Assembly: GCA_903872505.1 (NCBI GenBank)
Contig: CAIQKV010000009.1
Coordinates: 1 to 55,069 of the forward strand
Length of the DNA: 55,069 nucleotides
Direction of reading: 5' to 3'
Source of the DNA: an uncultured Opitutia bacterium
GTDB lineage: Bacteria > Verrucomicrobiota > Verrucomicrobiia > Opitutales > Opitutaceae
The notes under the pieces are model-generated. The model searched no databases and was not told the origin of the DNA. It worked only from the letters and a program-made list of their open reading frames with translations. This document shows, piece by piece, positions 36,530 to 44,874 of this stretch. The stretch's first letter is position 1. Each line of letters begins with the position of its first letter. Made by a program: the position numbers and the translations under genes.

Positions 36530-37972
36530 CTACGCCTCCCGCACCCACTTTTTCCCGTAGATCGAATTGACCGCGATCACCGGATAATCCGGCGCGCGAA
36601 TGACGAGTTCGTTGCCGACCATCCGCACCTTGACCTCGGGCAGGAATGGGATCTCCGGCCGCTTCGGGTTGCCCCAGGCCGGCACCGCCACCGCCGCCTC
36701 GTCGCCGAATTTGTCGCCCGAGTAGCTGAACCCGTATGACCACGGCCGGCCCAGCGCCCACTGCTTCGCGCTTTCCATCCAGAGGTCGTGCCAGCCGATC
36801 ACGATGCCCAGGTCCGGCGCGGACGATCCCGCGGCGGCCGCGAAGGCCGCGGCATCCGCCACGCGTGCGCCCAGATAGGCCAGGTCGTGCGCCTCCCAGA
36901 CCGTCCCGCAGATGAGATCGTAGTCATCGTGCCATTCGGTCGCGGCCACGATGAAGCCGAAGTCGTTTTGATAAAAACCCAGCGTCGCCTCCATCTCCGC
37001 CAGGAACGGCGCGGCCTCGGGCAGCGACGTAAGCGCGGCGAGCTCGCGCAGCGCCCGCAGAAACAGCCCGCCGCCCGCCACCAGCATCGGCGACTGGCTG
37101 ACGCGCCAGACGCCGCCCACGCGGTCGCAGGTGCGGTGCAGCCGCAGGCAGCCGTGCCGGTCCCGCCAGGCGTTGCGCATGACGTGCCGCGCCATCGCCA
37201 CCGCCGCGGCCAGCAGTTCCGCCCCGCCGCCCAGCCGGTGACCGTGGAGGTAGGCGGGCAGGATGACGCCGTAATATTCCGCGGGCTCGATGTAGTCCGG
37301 CAGGTTGGTCGCGCGCAGCATGCCGCCACAGTCGGCCCCGGGCAGGCCCGTCACGAAATGCTGGCGCAGGTGCGCCTGCAGCCCGCGCAGCAGGAGGTCG
37401 CGCCAGCGCGCATCCTCCCCGTAGGTCTGCATCCACTCGGCCATCGCCCAGAGGCCGGCGCAGTCCTGGTTCACCGTGCCGGTGAGCAAATGCCCGTCGG
37501 CTTCCGGCCGGCCGGCGGCGCGCAGGTAGGTCTCGAGGTTGCGCCGCACGCGGTCGCCGATCGCCGCGCGCTCCGCCGCGGACAGCGTGTCCGCGGCCAC
37601 GCGGGCATAGTAGCAGAGGCTCAGGTCCTGCAGGAAATTATCCACCGCCGCCTCGTTGAAGCGCCGGCCCAGTTCCGCCCCGCAGTGGTCCCAGCGCTCG
37701 TTTCCCATGAACGTCGTCAGGACGTAGCGCACCCAGCCCTGGCCCGCGGCGACCGCGGCGGGCAGGCGCGTGGCCGCGGCGAGGTCCGCCAGCCCGAGCA
37801 AGCCGGGTGCGCCCCACGCCGAGTAGCCGGTGTAGTGATCCTCCAGCACCGCCGGGTGAATCCGCCAGACCGGGTGCGTGTGCACGCCATGCAGCGCCCC
37901 GTCCGGCGCCTGCCAGGTGCGCAGGTAGCGCAGCAATTTGCCCGCCGCGGCTTCCGGTGAAAACGCGCTCAT
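36530..37972 (-). CDS. Predicted alpha/alpha-toroid protein, glycoside hydrolase or lyase-like, unknown
   Basis: 480 residues from the ATG at 37972, which overlaps the upstream amidohydrolase stop by four bases. No signal peptide, so cytoplasmic. The sequence is helical with repeated hairpins (LRYLRTWQAPDGALHGVHTH, GQGWVRYVLTTFMGNERWDH, YYARVAADTLSAAERA, CAGLWAMAEWMQTYGED, RLGGGAELLAAAVAMARHVM) as in alpha/alpha toroids of GH88/GH105 or PL8-type enzymes, and ends in a small beta domain (FLPEVKVRMVGNELVIRAPD). Likely handles an oligosaccharide, but catalytic residues cannot be assigned. Last gene of a four-gene minus operon. Confidence 0.55.
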   Translation of the reverse strand: MSAFSPEAAAGKLLRYLRTWQAPDGALHGVHTHPVWRIHPAVLEDHYTGYSAWGAPGLLGLADLAAATRLPAAVAAGQGWVRYVLTTFMGNERWDHCGAELGRRFNEAAVDNFLQDLSLCYYARVAADTLSAAERAAIGDRVRRNLETYLRAAGRPEADGHLLTGTVNQDCAGLWAMAEWMQTYGEDARWRDLLLRGLQAHLRQHFVTGLPGADCGGMLRATNLPDYIEPAEYYGVILPAYLHGHRLGGGAELLAAAVAMARHVMRNAWRDRHGCLRLHRTCDRVGGVWRVSQSPMLVAGGGLFLRALRELAALTSLPEAAPFLAEMEATLGFYQNDFGFIVAATEWHDDYDLICGTVWEAHDLAYLGARVADAAAFAAAAGSSAPDLGIVIGWHDLWMESAKQWALGRPWSYGFSYSGDKFGDEAAVAVPAWGNPKRPEIPFLPEVKVRMVGNELVIRAPDYPVIAVNSIYGKKWVREA

Positions 37973-38772
37973 GGGCTCCGCTCCAGCCCGAGCGCCTTCG
38001 CCGCGTTCAGCCCGAGAAGCTTGCGCTTGGCCGCCGCCGGGATCTGCGCGAAGAGCACGCGGCCCAGTTGCGACGCCTGGTCGAGAAACACCGCGTCGCT
38101 GCCCCACACGACCTTGTCCTCCAGCCCCGCGGCCACGAGGTGCTCCACCAGCCCGCGCGGGCAGGACGACAAGCACAATTCCACGTAAGCCGTCGGATAC
38201 TCGCGCGCGAACCGCAGGTATTTCTCCAGCTCCGCCGACCCGATGTGCGCGAGCAGCCAGCGGATCCGCGGGTAGCGCTTGATGTGGTCCTCGAGTTCGT
38301 CGAGCTCCGGGCCAAACACGTGCGCGAGGACGGGCATTGCGTGCTCGTTGGCGTAGGCGAACACCGGCTCGTAGTTCGGGTGGTTGTACGGCAGCCCCGG
38401 CCGCGCGCCGTAGGACCAGACCTTCACGCCGCGAAATCCCGCCGCGCGCCCGCCCGCGAGCTGCGCGGCGACTTTCTCCGGGTAGCCGACGTCCACCACG
38501 AGGTAGCCGAAGATGCGGTCCGGATACGCGCGGATGCCGTCCGCCACGAGCGCGTTGCCGTGCTCCGCGTCGCCAAAGATCGCCGGGATCGAGCTCACGC
38601 AGGTCATTTTGACGCCGAGCCGGTCCATCGACGCTACCAGCGCCGCCGCCGTCGGCCGGATGATCGGGAAATCCGGGCCGTGCCCGAAGTGCGCATGCGC
38701 ATCGATTAGGAGCTCGCCCGTGATCGGCCGGCCGGCGCGGCCGGCGGCTTGGAAAACATCCGGCGCGTTCAC
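37969..38772 (-). CDS. Amidohydrolase (amidohydro_2 TIM barrel) with intact metal ligands
   Basis: 267 residues. Beta-strand 1 has LLIDAHAHFG with His26 and His28. Later ligands are also present: MPVLAHV, RWLLAHIGSAE, and DKVVWGSDAVF with the Asp that activates water. This is the COG2159/COG3618 class, including decarboxylases and sugar lactonases. The cytoplasmic location and sugar-active neighbours favour a hydrolase of sugar acids, but this is inference. It overlaps by four bases both the upstream degenerate homolog (38769-39527) and the downstream alpha/alpha-toroid gene. Confidence 0.85.
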   Translation of the reverse strand: MNAPDVFQAAGRAGRPITGELLIDAHAHFGHGPDFPIIRPTAAALVASMDRLGVKMTCVSSIPAIFGDAEHGNALVADGIRAYPDRIFGYLVVDVGYPEKVAAQLAGGRAAGFRGVKVWSYGARPGLPYNHPNYEPVFAYANEHAMPVLAHVFGPELDELEDHIKRYPRIRWLLAHIGSAELEKYLRFAREYPTAYVELCLSSCPRGLVEHLVAAGLEDKVVWGSDAVFLDQASQLGRVLFAQIPAAAKRKLLGLNAAKALGLERSP

Positions 38773-39527
38773 GGTTTCACCTCCGCCAGCAGCCGCTCGA
38801 TGTTCCCGTGCGCGATGGCCGCGCGCGCCGCGTCGCTCAGCGCGGCGTACATCAGCAGCGCGACCGACGCCCCGCCCTCGGCCTCGGGATACGAGGTGCC
38901 CCAGACGAAGCGCGTGTGGCCAAATTTCTCCACGAGATCGGTCAGCCCCTCATGCACCGAGTAGGCGCTGCTCAGGCACAGGTGCAGGCCGGGATGCCGC
39001 TCCAGCAGCGCGTACAGCGAGCGGTGGCGGCCGAACCGCGGCACCTGCGTCACGATCAGCCGCAGTTGCGGAAACGCGGTCATGATCTCCTCGACGTCAT
39101 CGAGCGTGAGGCTGCGGTAATCCACCAGCAGCGGCAGCCGCGCCGCCACGCACGCGGCGTAAAGTTTCCCGCTGCACCACGGCCGCGGCGAAAACATGTG
39201 CTCCTTCGGGCTGATCCACGCGATCCGCATGCCGCTCGCGAACGCGCGCACCATTGTCGCCGCCAGCGAATAATCGTCGGGTGCGCCGTCGGGCGTCAGG
39301 CACACGGCGGGAATCCAATTGGCCCGCCCCGCCGCCTCGCGCGCCAGCACGTCGTTGCCCCAGTGCGGGAAATTCTCGACGCACTGCCGGTGCCGCACCA
39401 CCGCGGCCGAGATCTCCAGCCGCGCCAGCTCGTGGTCCAGGTCGTCCGCGTCCGGGCGGAACATCGCGAACGGCTTGCGCGGCAGGCCGACGAGCGCGTC
39501 GCAGGTGATGAGCTTCAGCGGGGTCAT
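38769..39527 (-). CDS. Amidohydrolase-fold protein lacking metal ligands
   Basis: 252 residues of the same overall fold as its neighbour: beta 1 LKLITCDALVGLP, then LPLLVDYRSLTLDDVE, LRLIVTQVPRFGRH, HLCLSSAYSVHEGL and FVWGTSYPEAEGG. At each position where the active family has a ligand this protein differs: HxH is CDA, the strand-5 His is missing, and the strand-8 GSD is GTS. It therefore should not bind the usual metal. It overlaps by four bases the gene for a ligand-intact homolog, which suggests a partner or regulatory subunit. Confidence 0.7.
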   Translation of the reverse strand: MTPLKLITCDALVGLPRKPFAMFRPDADDLDHELARLEISAAVVRHRQCVENFPHWGNDVLAREAAGRANWIPAVCLTPDGAPDDYSLAATMVRAFASGMRIAWISPKEHMFSPRPWCSGKLYAACVAARLPLLVDYRSLTLDDVEEIMTAFPQLRLIVTQVPRFGRHRSLYALLERHPGLHLCLSSAYSVHEGLTDLVEKFGHTRFVWGTSYPEAEGGASVALLMYAALSDAARAAIAHGNIERLLAEVKP

Positions 39528-39533
39528 GCGCGG

Positions 39534-41597
39534 TCAGACCTCGGTTTCGAGCCACTTGAGGACCACCGCCTCGTTGGCCGGGGAAAAACGCTCCGGCACG
39601 ACGGTGATCTTGCCTCCGCGGAAAACCCGCCGCGCCCGCGCCCCGAGCGGCCGGCCGGCCGCGTCGCGCGCGCCGACCACCAGCACCGGCGCCGGCTGCA
39701 GCCGGAGGGCCTCCGGTAAATCCGCCGCGCCGAGGATGCCGGGGAAATACGCGTCGTGCAGCCAGACGGACTTCGGGGCGGACGCGAGCGAGGCGAACTC
39801 CGCCAGCGGGTCCAGCAGCAGCACGCCGCCGAGATGCCCGTGCAGGCACGCCGCCAGCCCGGCGACCGTCGCGCCGAGGCCGAACCCGCCGACTGTGATC
39901 CGCGACGCCGGCGTTTTCCAGGCCCGCTGCACGTAATTCACCACGCGCACCGCGTCGCGCAGCCGCATCGCCATCACCGACTCGCCCGTCGCCGCGCTGA
40001 GGTAACCGGTCCAGCGGTCCACCCCGCCCCACCCGACCACGTCGTACGGCGACGGCAGCGGGCGTGTGTCGCCCCACCCCGGCAGATCCACCGTCAGTAC
40101 GGAGCGCGGCCGGCCCTCGCGGCGGAACATGCCCGCCGCGCGGTTGAGCCAACCCCACTTCTCCAGCGCCGCCCAGCGTCCGCGCTCGTCGAAGAAAATC
40201 AGCACGCCCGCCCCGCGCTTCGGCGGACGCAGCATCGTCGCGGGCAATTCCCACGCCGAGCCGTCGCCCAGGCTCAGCTCCTGGAACGTGTGCACCCAGA
40301 GCTGCATCTTCGACCCCGGGGTCGCGTGGGCGCGCAGCCCGTGGCTCCGCACCGCCGTCCAGTTCGGGATCAGCTTCGCCAGCTGGCGGCGCGCCACCGC
40401 CGCGCTCCGGACCCGCCGGCGCTTCCGCACTGCCTTCGCCGCCGCCGTTGCCATGCACAGGCCGAACGGCGGGTTGCCCTGCAGGTCCGCCTGATCCAGC
40501 AGCTGCAGCTTGCGCGGCGTCACCACGCGAGCGTGCGGCACGTGCGGCGTCTGCCAGCGGCGCATCCACGCCACGAACGCCCGCGCCTGGGCCACCGAGT
40601 ATTCGTGCCCGCAGTCGTCGATCAGCACGCTGAACTTGCGCGGCTGCCCGACCGCCGCGTACGCCTTGCGGACCGGCGCGGTGAGTTGCCCGAGAAATTT
40701 CGCCGTCAGCACCGTGTCGTGCCGGCCCGCCATCAGCAGCAGCGGCACGAAGCGCCCGGCGAGCAGCAGGTCGTCCAACGCCAGCCCGTCCGCGAACCGG
40801 CGCCACCACTGCGTTTCCGGGCAGCCCGCGTAGCCGTTCCGGACCGGGTGCACCTCGTCCGGCAGCCCGAAGCACGAGGGCCCGAGCACCGTCAGGCGCG
40901 GATCGAGCAGCCCGCAGCACACCGTGGAAAAACCCCCGCCCGACACGCCCGTCATCGCCACGCCGGGCCGGGGATCCACGTCCGGCCGCGACAGCACGTA
41001 GTCCACCGCGCGCCGCGCGTCGGCCAGAAAAAACGCCAACGGGTTCTGGCCCGTGACGTAGCCGCGCACGCCGTCCACGAAATGATCGTTGCCGCGCGCC
41101 TTCTCGCCGAACCCGGGCGGGTCGAACGACACGGCCAGGTAGCCGTTCGCGGCGAACACCTGCGGCGGGTACTGCTCGTTCGAGCTGTATTTGCCGTTGT
41201 GGCCGATCGGCGTGACCACCGCGGGCCACGGCGCCGGCCAGCGCTTCGGATCGGGCTTCCACACCGTGACATTCATCCAGCAGCCGGGCAGCGACTCGAC
41301 CAGCAGGTTCTCGATGCTGAAGCCGTCGCACTTTTTCCGGTTCAGCGGCCGCTCGCGCCACTTGGGCCGCAGCCGCAGGTCCGGATGGTCCACCGCCGCC
41401 GCGAACCGCCGCCGGATGCGTGCGGCGTACGCGCGCCACTGCGACGCCTTCCGCAACCGCCCCCGCTCCGCCGCGTGCGCCGCGATCTGGTGCAGCGCGG
41501 TGGCGACGATCCGCCGCCGCAGCATGGTGCGCAGGTCGCCGGCCGGCGACGGCGGCTGGTAAAACGGCTCGATGTCCAGGATATCGTGCTTGGCCAT
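39534..41597 (-). CDS. Two-domain alpha/beta hydrolase (acetyl-xylan-esterase-like)
   Basis: 687 residues from the ATG at 41597. Domain 1 (about 90-345) is a complete alpha/beta hydrolase: TPIGHNGKYS, FDPPGFGEKARG, GVSGGGF with Ser219, LLMAGRHD with Asp294, and DDCGHEYS with His331. Domain 2 (about 450-687) has a similar strand order (GVLIFFDERGRWAAL, LTVDLPGWGDTR) but at the nucleophile elbow has GGFGLG near 570 with no Ser, so it looks inactive. No signal peptide. It fits the acetyl-xylan-esterase/prolyl-oligopeptidase superfamily. First gene of a minus operon with two amidohydrolase-fold genes. Confidence 0.8.
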   Translation of the reverse strand: MAKHDILDIEPFYQPPSPAGDLRTMLRRRIVATALHQIAAHAAERGRLRKASQWRAYAARIRRRFAAAVDHPDLRLRPKWRERPLNRKKCDGFSIENLLVESLPGCWMNVTVWKPDPKRWPAPWPAVVTPIGHNGKYSSNEQYPPQVFAANGYLAVSFDPPGFGEKARGNDHFVDGVRGYVTGQNPLAFFLADARRAVDYVLSRPDVDPRPGVAMTGVSGGGFSTVCCGLLDPRLTVLGPSCFGLPDEVHPVRNGYAGCPETQWWRRFADGLALDDLLLAGRFVPLLLMAGRHDTVLTAKFLGQLTAPVRKAYAAVGQPRKFSVLIDDCGHEYSVAQARAFVAWMRRWQTPHVPHARVVTPRKLQLLDQADLQGNPPFGLCMATAAAKAVRKRRRVRSAAVARRQLAKLIPNWTAVRSHGLRAHATPGSKMQLWVHTFQELSLGDGSAWELPATMLRPPKRGAGVLIFFDERGRWAALEKWGWLNRAAGMFRREGRPRSVLTVDLPGWGDTRPLPSPYDVVGWGGVDRWTGYLSAATGESVMAMRLRDAVRVVNYVQRAWKTPASRITVGGFGLGATVAGLAACLHGHLGGVLLLDPLAEFASLASAPKSVWLHDAYFPGILGAADLPEALRLQPAPVLVVGARDAAGRPLGARARRVFRGGKITVVPERFSPANEAVVLKWLETEV

Positions 41598-41606
41598 GGT
41601 TATTTT

Positions 41607-41757
41607 GTCATCGCGAGCGCGAGCAGCTTGTCTGCAGTAGCCTTTGGCGAAGGCGGACGGCGATCCTTCCCCTCGACAGGCTCGGGGCCTGGAGCTTGTC
41701 GAAACGGCCGGATGGATTGCTTCGTCGTCCCGCCTCGGCGGGTCTCCTCGCAATGAC
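41607..41757. repeat. Composite MITE-like element between esterase and GH51 genes
   Basis: Three known-looking repeat motifs lie end to end: the dispersed palindrome copy 3 (41627-41660), a hairpin with arms TCGACAGGCTC and GAGCTTGTCGA (41673-41702), and a GGATTGCTTCGTCGTCCCG motif ending CTCCTCGCAATGAC (41714-41757). The whole is flanked by GTCATCGCGAG at 41607 and CTCGCAATGAC at 41747, forming terminal inverted repeats with one mismatch. No coding gene in the 245-base gap. Confidence 0.65.
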
Positions 41758-41842
41758 AAGCGGATAGGAAAACCATGACGCCCAAGACAATTGGCTTGGT
41801 GCATCACCCGAGCCAAGGCTAGTTTTGCTGCACCCCACCCGC

Positions 41843-43366
41843 ATGAATCCGGATCGCATCGCGCTCACCGTGGCCGCCGACCAGCCGGGCCCGAAGATCA
41901 GCCGCCATATTTTTGGGCAGTTCGCCGAGCACCTCGGCCGCTGCGTGTACGAAGGCATCTGGGTCGGCGAGGACTCGCCCATCCCCAACGTCCGCGGCAT
42001 CCGCTCGGACGTCGTCGCCGCGCTGCGCGCCATCCAGGTGCCGAACCTCCGCTGGCCGGGCGGGTGCTTCGCCGACGCCTACCACTGGCGCAACGGCATC
42101 GGCCCGCGGGCCAAACGCCCGCTGATGCGCAACGACACCTGGGGCCAGCTCGAGACCAACGCCTTTGGCACGCACGAGTTCCTCGACCTCTGCGCGCAGG
42201 TCGGCTGCGAGCCCGTGATCTGCGGCAACCTCGGCAGCGGCACCGTGCAGGAGATGCACGACTGGGTGGAGTATCTCAACGCGCCCGTCGGCACCGTCCT
42301 CGCGAACGAGCGCGCCGCCAACGGCCATCCCGCGCCCTACGGCGTGCGTTTCTGGGGCGTCGGCAACGAGAGCTGGGGCTGCGGCGGCGTGATGACCGCC
42401 GAGTACTACGCCAACGAGTTCCGCCGCTACAGCGGCTTTTTGGGCAACTACGAGAAGACCCGCCTCTTCCGCATCGCCACCGGCCCGGGCGTGGACGACT
42501 ACCACTGGACCGACGTCATCATGCGCGAGTGCACCAACCCGCGCTACAACGGCGCCGTGATGGACGGGCTCTCGCTGCACTACTACATGAACGGCGGCAT
42601 CCCGCCGGGGAAGGTCAGCACGCCCCTCGCCGCCACGCGCTTCGACCACGACGGCTGGCGCACGGTCATGGCCCACGGCTGGTTCCTCGACGAGCTGCTC
42701 ACGAAGCACACCGCCATCATGGACCGCCACGATCCCGCCCGGCGCGTCGCGCTCTGCGTGGACGAGTGGGGCTCATGGTATGTCAACGACGCCGGCCGGC
42801 CGGCCAACGAGCTCTACCAGCAGCAGACCGTGCGCGACGCCGTCCTCGCCGCGCTGACCTTCAACCTCTTCATCGCCCACGCCGAGCGCGTGCAAATGGC
42901 CAACATCGCCCAGGTCATCAACGTGCTCCAGGCGATGATCCTCACGTTCGGGGAAAAGATGGTCTGCACGCCGACCTGGCACGCGTTTGGACTCTACACG
43001 CCGCACCACGACGCCGCGCGACTGCCTGTCACGAGCGACGCCGCCATGCTCACGCACGACGGCCTGCCCTACCCCCGTGTCTCCGCGACCGCGTCGCTCG
43101 CCGCCGACAAGTCCGTCACGGTCACACTCGCGCACACCGACCCGGCCAAGCCCGTCACCGTCGAGCTCACGCTGGAGGGCCTGCCCGCCGTAGGCTCGGC
43201 GAAGGCGGGACGAATCCTCACCGCCCCGGCGCTGACCGACATCAACACGCCCGACGCCCCTCACCGCGTCGCCACCAAACCCTGGACCGACTTCCGTTTC
43301 GACGGCTCCAAACTCACCGCGACGCTACCACCCGGATGTGTGGCGGTCTTAAGTTTTGCGAAATAA
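41843..43366 (+). CDS. GH51 alpha-L-arabinofuranosidase, cytoplasmic
   Basis: 507 residues from the ATG at 41843. The GH51 signature is complete: GQFAEHLGRCVYEGIWVG at the N-terminus, RWPGGCFADAYHWRNGIG, GVGNESWG with acid/base Glu176, and LCVDEWGSWY with nucleophile Glu308, then a C-terminal beta domain. No signal peptide. The enzyme removes terminal alpha-L-arabinofuranosyl units from oligosaccharides imported into the cell. Residues 446-457 (LPAVGSAKAGR region) are encoded by a copy of the dispersed palindromic repeat, kept in frame in the C-terminal domain. Confidence 0.95.
   Translation: MNPDRIALTVAADQPGPKISRHIFGQFAEHLGRCVYEGIWVGEDSPIPNVRGIRSDVVAALRAIQVPNLRWPGGCFADAYHWRNGIGPRAKRPLMRNDTWGQLETNAFGTHEFLDLCAQVGCEPVICGNLGSGTVQEMHDWVEYLNAPVGTVLANERAANGHPAPYGVRFWGVGNESWGCGGVMTAEYYANEFRRYSGFLGNYEKTRLFRIATGPGVDDYHWTDVIMRECTNPRYNGAVMDGLSLHYYMNGGIPPGKVSTPLAATRFDHDGWRTVMAHGWFLDELLTKHTAIMDRHDPARRVALCVDEWGSWYVNDAGRPANELYQQQTVRDAVLAALTFNLFIAHAERVQMANIAQVINVLQAMILTFGEKMVCTPTWHAFGLYTPHHDAARLPVTSDAAMLTHDGLPYPRVSATASLAADKSVTVTLAHTDPAKPVTVELTLEGLPAVGSAKAGRILTAPALTDINTPDAPHRVATKPWTDFRFDGSKLTATLPPGCVAVLSFAK
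43180..43212. repeat. Dispersed palindromic repeat, copy 4, inside GH51 coding sequence
   Basis: CCTGCCCGCC, GTAGGCTCGGCGAAGG, CGGGACG follows the repeat plan with intact arms and sits in frame within the arabinofuranosidase gene, encoding part of GLPAVGSAKAGR. Confidence 0.6.
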
Positions 43367-43373
43367 TCTAAAC

Positions 43374-43706
43374 ATGAAGCTTCTCACCCTATTTCTCGTT
43401 CTTTGTCTCAGTCTCTCTGCCAGGGCTGTCGATGAGGTAAAAGGGATCCCTTCTCGAGATCCAGACATCGCGCTACCACTATTGAAGAAACTCGTTGGCC
43501 AACCCGAAGTGAAGCAAGTCGAAGCGATTCTAGGCGCGCATGACCGCATCGTGGGAAGTGGTCGTTGTATCTTGGTTTTTGCTCTGCGCGACGGTTCCGA
43601 AGTCTGGGTGAACACGGAAGATTGTGTCCACCTCGGCTGGATCACGAGACGGCAGAACGGCAAAGCGGACGAAACAATTTTCGAACGATTCAAGAAATCA
43701 AACTAG
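43374..43706 (+). CDS. Small secreted protein, unknown function
   Basis: 110 residues from the ATG at 43374; signal peptide LLTLFLVLCLSLSARA. The mature 90 residues have LKKLVGQPEVKQVEAILGAHD and CILVFALRDGSEVWVN with two Cys. No family recognised. Base composition is lower in GC than GH51 and the M20 gene on either side, suggesting a recent arrival. It begins seven bases after the GH51 stop and could be read through from it. Confidence 0.55.
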   Translation: MKLLTLFLVLCLSLSARAVDEVKGIPSRDPDIALPLLKKLVGQPEVKQVEAILGAHDRIVGSGRCILVFALRDGSEVWVNTEDCVHLGWITRRQNGKADETIFERFKKSN

Positions 43707-43724
43707 ACGCGCCTATCGACGTTC

Positions 43725-44867
43725 TCAGGCCGGCACTCGCAGCAAATCCAGATACACCGTCGAGGCCTGGTTGAGCTGATCGAGCGCGACGAACTCGTCC
43801 TTCGTGTGCGCCTGGGCGAGGTCGCCGGGGCCAAAGACGATGCTCGGTGCGCCGGCTGCGGCGTAGTGGCTCGCATCGGTCACATAGGGCGCGCCGCGCC
43901 CCGTCGCGTCGCAGCCATGGCGCGTCAGCACCGGGCTGATCCACTGGTGAAAATCCTTGCCCAGCGCGGCGTCCATCGCCGGCACAACGTAGAGTGAATC
44001 GTGCTCGACGGCATGCCCGGCCAGCACGGCATCGCGTTCCCGCAGCACCTGCTCCGCCGTCTCGCCTGGCACCGTGCGGCGGTCACACTCAATTTCGCAT
44101 TGCGCGGGAATGATGTTCACCGCCGTGCCGCCGCGGATCGTGTTCACGCTCGCCGCCGCGCGGCCGGTCAGCGGGTGCGTCCGCGTCACCGACGGCACAT
44201 ATTTCGACTCCAAAGTCTCTACCACCTTCAGCATCGCGGAGATCGCGGACACACCCTTGCTCGGGTCCGAAGAGTGCACCGCGCGGCCGCAGGTGATCGT
44301 CCGCCAGCGGATCACGCCGTTGTGCGCCACCACCGGCCGCAGCAGCGTCGGCTCGCCCACGATCACCCCGCGCACCTTGGGCAGAAACTCCTTCAGCTCC
44401 TTCTTGGCGAACGCCTGCGCGCCGGTCATCCGCGCCTCCTCGTCCACCACAAAGACCAGCGCCGCGTTCCGGGGACGCCGCGCATCGCGCGCGTACTCGC
44501 GCAGCGCCCAGAGCATCGCCGCGCCCGAGCCCTTCGTGTCGCACGCGCCGCGGCCGTACAGCTTGCCGCCCTCGATCTGGGCGCCCAGCGGCGCCACGGT
44601 CATGCCCGCGGTGCTCACGGTGTCCAGGTGACTCTCGAACAGCAGCCACTCCCCGCCCGGCACCGGCTCGCAGGTCACAATCAGGTTGCTCGCCGGGTTG
44701 CCCTCCACCCCGCCGCGCCGCGTGCTGAGTCCCCAGCCCCGCGCGAGTTTTTCCAAGTGCGCCGCCAGCGCCTCCTCGCCGCCGAGTTTCCCGCCAAAGA
44801 GCGGGTTGACGGTGTCAAACGAGACCATCTGCGCCAGCAGTTCCTCGAGTGTTGCCGGCGCGTTCAT
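43725..44867 (-). CDS. M20 family metallopeptidase/deacylase (ArgE/DapE-like)
   Basis: 380 residues from the ATG at 44867. Co-catalytic zinc ligands: SHLDTVS (His80, Asp82), GRGACDTKGSGA (Asp110, bridging), VVDEEARMTGA (Glu143/144), and SHYAAAGAPSIVFGPG with the final His. The lid domain has RWRTITCGRAVHSSDP. The family hydrolyses N-acyl amino acids, dipeptides or desuccinylates diaminopimelate precursors; here the substrate is unknown. Third gene of a minus operon after the DHDPS-family and epimerase genes, with a seven-base gap, so a deacylation step in the same pathway is likely. Confidence 0.9.
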   Translation of the reverse strand: MNAPATLEELLAQMVSFDTVNPLFGGKLGGEEALAAHLEKLARGWGLSTRRGGVEGNPASNLIVTCEPVPGGEWLLFESHLDTVSTAGMTVAPLGAQIEGGKLYGRGACDTKGSGAAMLWALREYARDARRPRNAALVFVVDEEARMTGAQAFAKKELKEFLPKVRGVIVGEPTLLRPVVAHNGVIRWRTITCGRAVHSSDPSKGVSAISAMLKVVETLESKYVPSVTRTHPLTGRAAASVNTIRGGTAVNIIPAQCEIECDRRTVPGETAEQVLRERDAVLAGHAVEHDSLYVVPAMDAALGKDFHQWISPVLTRHGCDATGRGAPYVTDASHYAAAGAPSIVFGPGDLAQAHTKDEFVALDQLNQASTVYLDLLRVPA

Positions 44868-44874
44868 GGCGAAC

